NCBI GenBank assembly: GCA_964419545.1
Contig: CAYQQU010000076.1
Location: 1 to 24,545, forward strand
Direction of reading: 5' to 3'
Source: CAYQQU01 sp964419545
GTDB taxonomy: Bacteria > Bacteroidota > Bacteroidia > Chitinophagales > Saprospiraceae
DNA: 24,545 nt
Shown: piece by piece, positions 21,552 through 24,545 of the stretch
Layout: each line of letters opens with the position of its first letter
Numbering within the stretch: the first letter of the stretch is position 1
Notes under the pieces: generated by a model
The model's input: only the letters and a program-made list of their open reading frames with translations
The model's database searches: none
Told to the model about the DNA's origin: nothing
Translations under genes and position numbers: made by a program

Positions 21552-22394
21552 TCAGGGCAGTACTTTGGTCTCCACCACCTGCAGGACGTCCTTTTGCGCT
21601 CCTCCTTCGCTGAGGAACGCCACGACCTTGCAGTTGTTGGCCGCCCATTCCTCCGGGAGCACCGCGCCGTAGCTTTTGCACAGCTCCAGGCCCGGGCTCA
21701 GCTCTTCGGTGAGCAGGTTGCCGTCGAAACTGGTGATGATATCGCGCAGCACGTGCTTGTGCACGTAATCGTCCTGCTCGCCGGCCGGAGTGAGTTGTTT
21801 GTCGACTACGCCGTCCTCGACGAGGGCTACGGTGAGGTGCACTTCCTCGGCTTCGATGGCCGATTCGATGAAGATGGAGACGTCGACGTCCAGCTCGCGG
21901 GTGGCGGGGTCAAAAGCGGGGGCGACGTACAGCCGGGCGAGCAGCGGCTGGTTGAGCGATTGTTCGACAAAACCCGACCATTGCGACTGGCCCAGCTGGA
22001 GGTCGTCTTCCCCGGCGAAGAGGCTGCGGTCGACGACGGCCGTGGGATAACCCAGCGGTTCGCCAAGGAAAGCGAGGAGCAGATTGCCGTCTTCGGTGCG
22101 GAAATCAAACCCGTCGGGATAGGGCTGCGAGAAAAAGCCGGCGTGGATGGAGATGGCCACCAGGCGCTCGCCGTGGATCGCCAGCAGGTTGTCGATGGCT
22201 TCGGCGCCGGCCGGGCAATTGACGCAGCGTACGCCCGTAAATTCCTCGATGAGCACATTGCGCTGCTGGCCGGCCACCAGTGCGGCGTCGGCCAGCGCAC
22301 AGTCCGTCGATTCTTCAACCGGGCTGATCACGGGAGGGATCTCTTCGCAGGCGGCGAAGCATAAAGGCAGTAACAGGAAAAGCACTTTTTTCAT
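21552..22394 (-). CDS. Omp28-like lipoprotein with thioredoxin-type CxxC
   Basis: A 280-residue lipoprotein. The signal peptide ends in FAAC with C16 lipidated. A thioredoxin-like region follows: VLIEEFTGVRCVNCPAGAEA (47-66) with the C57-V-N-C60 motif, then HGERLVAISIHAGFFSQ and the cis-Pro-like GYPTAVVDRS (115-124). The C-terminal half is an Omp28-type beta domain (RLYVAPAFDPATRELDVDVS). In Bacteroidota such proteins lie at the outer membrane or surface, and the CxxC suggests thiol-disulfide chemistry, though activity is not proven for this family. It begins 42 bases after the DUF6029-like gene stops, a pairing common in the phylum that suggests a joint role. Confidence 0.88.
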   Translation of the reverse strand: MKKVLFLLLPLCFAACEEIPPVISPVEESTDCALADAALVAGQQRNVLIEEFTGVRCVNCPAGAEAIDNLLAIHGERLVAISIHAGFFSQPYPDGFDFRTEDGNLLLAFLGEPLGYPTAVVDRSLFAGEDDLQLGQSQWSGFVEQSLNQPLLARLYVAPAFDPATRELDVDVSIFIESAIEAEEVHLTVALVEDGVVDKQLTPAGEQDDYVHKHVLRDIITSFDGNLLTEELSPGLELCKSYGAVLPEEWAANNCKVVAFLSEGGAQKDVLQVVETKVLP

Positions 22395-22436
22395 GGCGCA
22401 GTTTTTTTCGGGTATAGGTATCGTTATTGAGGATCG

Positions 22437-24125
22437 TCAGAATGTAGAATTCACTGTAAAACGGACGCCGCTGAAGGCCGGTTCCAGGCGACAGATGCCG
22501 CCGGTGCACACCACCCCTTCCACCTGCTTGATATAGCTCAGCGAAAAGCGGTTCGGGCCGTTGGTATAAAAAACGTCAAAACGTGGGTAATGGATCGACT
22601 GTTTTTCCCCGCTATCCACGTCTTCCGGCGATAGTTTTCCTGGGGTGATATTGTACATATCGGAAGCGGTGAACGTCCAGTGCGGCGCAATATTGATCTC
22701 CACCAGCCCGAACAGCCAGTCGCCGTAATCCTGTTTGAAGCCCGCTTTGACGTCATCGCCGATATTCATGTACTGGGCTTCGATGCGGAAAGAGCGGCGG
22801 CGGTCGATTTTATATAAAAAGTCGAAGTAGGGAATAATGGTTCGCACGATGGGCACTTCGGGTTTGAATTCGTAGATCTCCTGGTTGTAATTCTGTACCT
22901 GCAGCCCCGCGGTGACGGTCCACAGGCGTTTGTGTTTGTAGCCGAAGGCCGAAAAGAACTCCCGGTAGAGCTTCTGGCCTTCCAGGTCGTCGATGTAGGA
23001 ATAGTTGACGTTGATGGTCCATTTGCGCTTAATGGTGTAGCGGACGTCGGCCTGGAAGGCCAGCTCGCCCAGAAACTGGGTGGCGGCGTTGTAGCGGGCG
23101 GTCAGGCGGTAGGTGTTGATGCGCGCCATCGGGGGCAGGAAGTTGACCAGGCCCTGGTTGAGCTGCGCCTGGGGCCGCACGCGGAAGTCGAAGTTCTCGG
23201 TGCGTTTGCCTTCCAGGGTGATGCCGAGGCCGCTGCCGGCGTAGCTGAGGCTGGAGTAGAGGACGGAGCCCGTTCCCAGGAAGAACTTGTCGCCGACGAT
23301 GACGGTGGAATCGCGTACGATCTCCCCGAAAGGATCGTTGAGGTTGTCGTCCGTCTTGTAGGCCCCTTCGACGTACCAGCTGAAGGGGCCGGCGGTCAGG
23401 GTATTGTACAGGGAAAAAGCGTAGGTGTTGTATTTGGGCACGAAGATGTCTTCTGCCGGGTAGGTGTTGATGGTGGAGACCAGGCTATTCATCGAGGCGT
23501 CGTCGAGGGTGCGGTTCACTACGCCGAAGCCGGGGGCCATGGTCCATTTGGGAATATCGCTTTTATCTGTCAAGAAGCCTTCGACGCTGCCGCCTTTGAT
23601 GACCGATTCGTAGTTTTCAAACTGTTGTTTCTGGCGGCCGGTGAAGCCCTTGATCTGCCAGTCGGGGGCGATATCGTACGTCAGCCGCGCCCCGAAAAGG
23701 GCGTTGTCGATGAGCAGCGGTCGTTCTTCGTACGCCCGGAAGATGATGCCGCTGCCGATCTGGTCGTAGATGTAGCCGGCGGTGATGCCGAGTTTGTTGA
23801 TCGATTTGCTGATGTACCACATGCCGATGCCTTCGCCGCTGAAGGAGCCGGTGGGGTTGAGCAGGTTGGAGTTGTTGAAAATATCGACGCGCAGGCCGAA
23901 GTCGAACCCCCAGTTGGAATAGGTCAGGTTGAGCCAGGCATCGCCGCCGTAGAGCTGGCGGTCGTACTGGGGTGTATTGGCGGCGCCGATGAGGCTGTCG
24001 CGGATAAAAAAGTTGGCGTTGGCCTGCAGATTCCCGGAAATGCGGCCGCCGTCCTGTTGCGCAGCAAGGTTAGGCATCAGCAAAAACAGCAATAAAGCTG
24101 CGGCGATGAGGCGAATTACTTTCAT
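22437..24125 (-). CDS. DUF6029-like outer-membrane beta-barrel protein
   Basis: A 562-residue protein with a cleavable signal peptide (MKVIRLIAAALLLFLLMPNL, then AAQQ). The mature part alternates short amphipathic strands throughout (for example GFDFGLRVDIFNNSNLLNPT, WTINVNYSYIDDLEGQK) and ends with the aromatic C-terminus FTVNSTF, typical of proteins assembled by the BAM complex. Composition and layout match the DUF6029 family of Bacteroidota. Two cysteines near the C-terminus (VCTGGICRL) could form a disulfide, interesting beside a CxxC lipoprotein. It is the first gene of a probable two-gene operon with the Omp28-like lipoprotein. The substrate or function of the family is unknown to me. 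Confidence 0.88.
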   Translation of the reverse strand: MKVIRLIAAALLLFLLMPNLAAQQDGGRISGNLQANANFFIRDSLIGAANTPQYDRQLYGGDAWLNLTYSNWGFDFGLRVDIFNNSNLLNPTGSFSGEGIGMWYISKSINKLGITAGYIYDQIGSGIIFRAYEERPLLIDNALFGARLTYDIAPDWQIKGFTGRQKQQFENYESVIKGGSVEGFLTDKSDIPKWTMAPGFGVVNRTLDDASMNSLVSTINTYPAEDIFVPKYNTYAFSLYNTLTAGPFSWYVEGAYKTDDNLNDPFGEIVRDSTVIVGDKFFLGTGSVLYSSLSYAGSGLGITLEGKRTENFDFRVRPQAQLNQGLVNFLPPMARINTYRLTARYNAATQFLGELAFQADVRYTIKRKWTINVNYSYIDDLEGQKLYREFFSAFGYKHKRLWTVTAGLQVQNYNQEIYEFKPEVPIVRTIIPYFDFLYKIDRRRSFRIEAQYMNIGDDVKAGFKQDYGDWLFGLVEINIAPHWTFTASDMYNITPGKLSPEDVDSGEKQSIHYPRFDVFYTNGPNRFSLSYIKQVEGVVCTGGICRLEPAFSGVRFTVNSTF

Positions 24126-24536
24126 GGAGAAAATGGTAGTTGTTTTAACGGGGGTAGTGTTTATGCAGCGAAAATGACTACTGCCAAAATAGCTAAAAGC
24201 GTCGCACGGCGTTACTCCGGCCCGGGGGGCGCGTCTAAATCAACAAGGCCGGTTAGCGGACAAATTTAGGGAAAAGTTCCGGCAGCTTACGAAAAGTACG
24301 CGGAAACGAACGGGGCATCCGTCGGCCGGCCGGCGACTTTTTGACGAAATTAGCCCGGATCATTCGTAGGTTCTTCGCCATGACGGTTGACAGGCTTGCG
24401 TTCGCGCAGGAAGGCGACACGGAGGAGTATACGGTGAGTGAGCGCGGCAGAATGGGGGCCGGCAATAGATGAATCTATGAATAATCCGGGCTAGGTTCCC
24501 ATTTCCTTCTTATTTTTACCAGGAAAAAAACTACCT
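24126..24536. other. 411-bp intergenic region
   Basis: No gene is supported. It holds a candidate minus-strand promoter box for the DUF6029-like gene, a GC-rich palindromic stretch (cggccggccgg near 24331), and 24150-24189, which resembles the arm sequence of the 5446-5609 palindrome. A minus-strand 70-residue frame (24253-24465) is basic and low-complexity and is not accepted. Confidence 0.6.
24261..24268 (-). promoter_or_regulatory. possible -7 box for the DUF6029-like gene
   Basis: Read on the minus strand, TAAATTTG matches the Bacteroidota -7 consensus TAnnTTTG. At the expected upstream distance only a weak TTTTC is present in place of TTTG. The leader would be about 130 bases. Confidence 0.35.
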
Positions 24537-24545
24537 ATGAAGTAT
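24537..24545 (+). CDS. start of a plus-strand gene running off the window
   Basis: ATG AAG TAT at the very end is preceded by AGGA (24521-24524) and an A-rich stretch, as expected for a signal-peptide or other gene start. Only three codons are visible, so identity is unknown. Confidence 0.4.

Noticed and set aside
22932..24095. 387-residue plus-strand frame opposite the DUF6029-like gene
   Set aside because: Antisense shadow with Val/Ala/Gly/Glu-rich low-complexity translation.
24253..24465. 70-residue basic minus-strand frame near the right edge
   Set aside because: Low complexity, overlaps the candidate promoter box of the DUF6029-like gene, and has no recognisable signature.

Overview
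The window looks like chromosomal DNA of a Bacteroidota bacterium of moderate-to-high GC, most likely from the Saprospiria (Lewinella/Haliscomenobacter-like). This assignment is an inference. It rests on several DUF and outer-membrane families typical of the phylum (an Omp28-like lipoprotein beside a DUF6029-like barrel, WG repeats, an ECF sigma factor followed by a TM/coiled-coil/beta-barrel protein), near absence of Shine-Dalgarno sites, and one good match to the Bacteroidota promoter (TTTG-N20-TAnnTTTG). No rRNA, tRNA, CRISPR array, insertion sequence with a transposase, or prophage was seen.

Layout. 1-1467 (+): a dispersed-repeat copy, an RluA-type pseudouridine synthase and a small membrane protein. 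1467-4386 (-): an operon of ECF sigma factor, a putative anti-sigma/coiled-coil/beta-barrel fusion, and a lipoprotein with a tandem duplicated domain, closed by a strong UUCG-loop terminator. 4387-5609 (+): a Rpn-family PD-(D/E)XK protein with a GEAR/GEAK repeat tail, its own promoter, and a 164-bp near-palindrome starting inside its stop codon. 5739-6307: a GNAT acetyltransferase ending in a G9 tract and six TTGAGG copies. 6544-10906 (+): methylmalonyl-CoA epimerase and a complete Na+-translocating methylmalonyl-CoA decarboxylase (mmdA-D-C-B). 11049-12235 (+): an orphan lipoprotein and a RimJ/RimL-like GNAT.

12261-24125 is all on the minus strand: a VLCS/FATP-like acyl-CoA ligase, a DEAD-box RNA helicase (TTG start), a beta-barrel protein whose start codon seems lost, a DUF547 protein, an AcuI/YhdH acryloyl-CoA reductase, a WG-repeat protein, a secreted protein with internal duplication, a 0.5-kb non-coding repeat-rich island, an Omp28-like thioredoxin-fold lipoprotein and a DUF6029-like outer-membrane protein. 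A new plus-strand gene begins at the right edge.

Metabolically, mce-mmdADCB and acuI together connect acrylyl-CoA, propionyl-CoA and methylmalonyl-CoA, with a decarboxylase that couples to a sodium gradient; acyl-CoA ligase activity would feed CoA esters. The least ordinary parts are the single-polypeptide envelope-sigma arrangement, the Rpn gene with a possible internal translation start and variable repeat tail, and several palindromic or slippage-prone non-coding elements.
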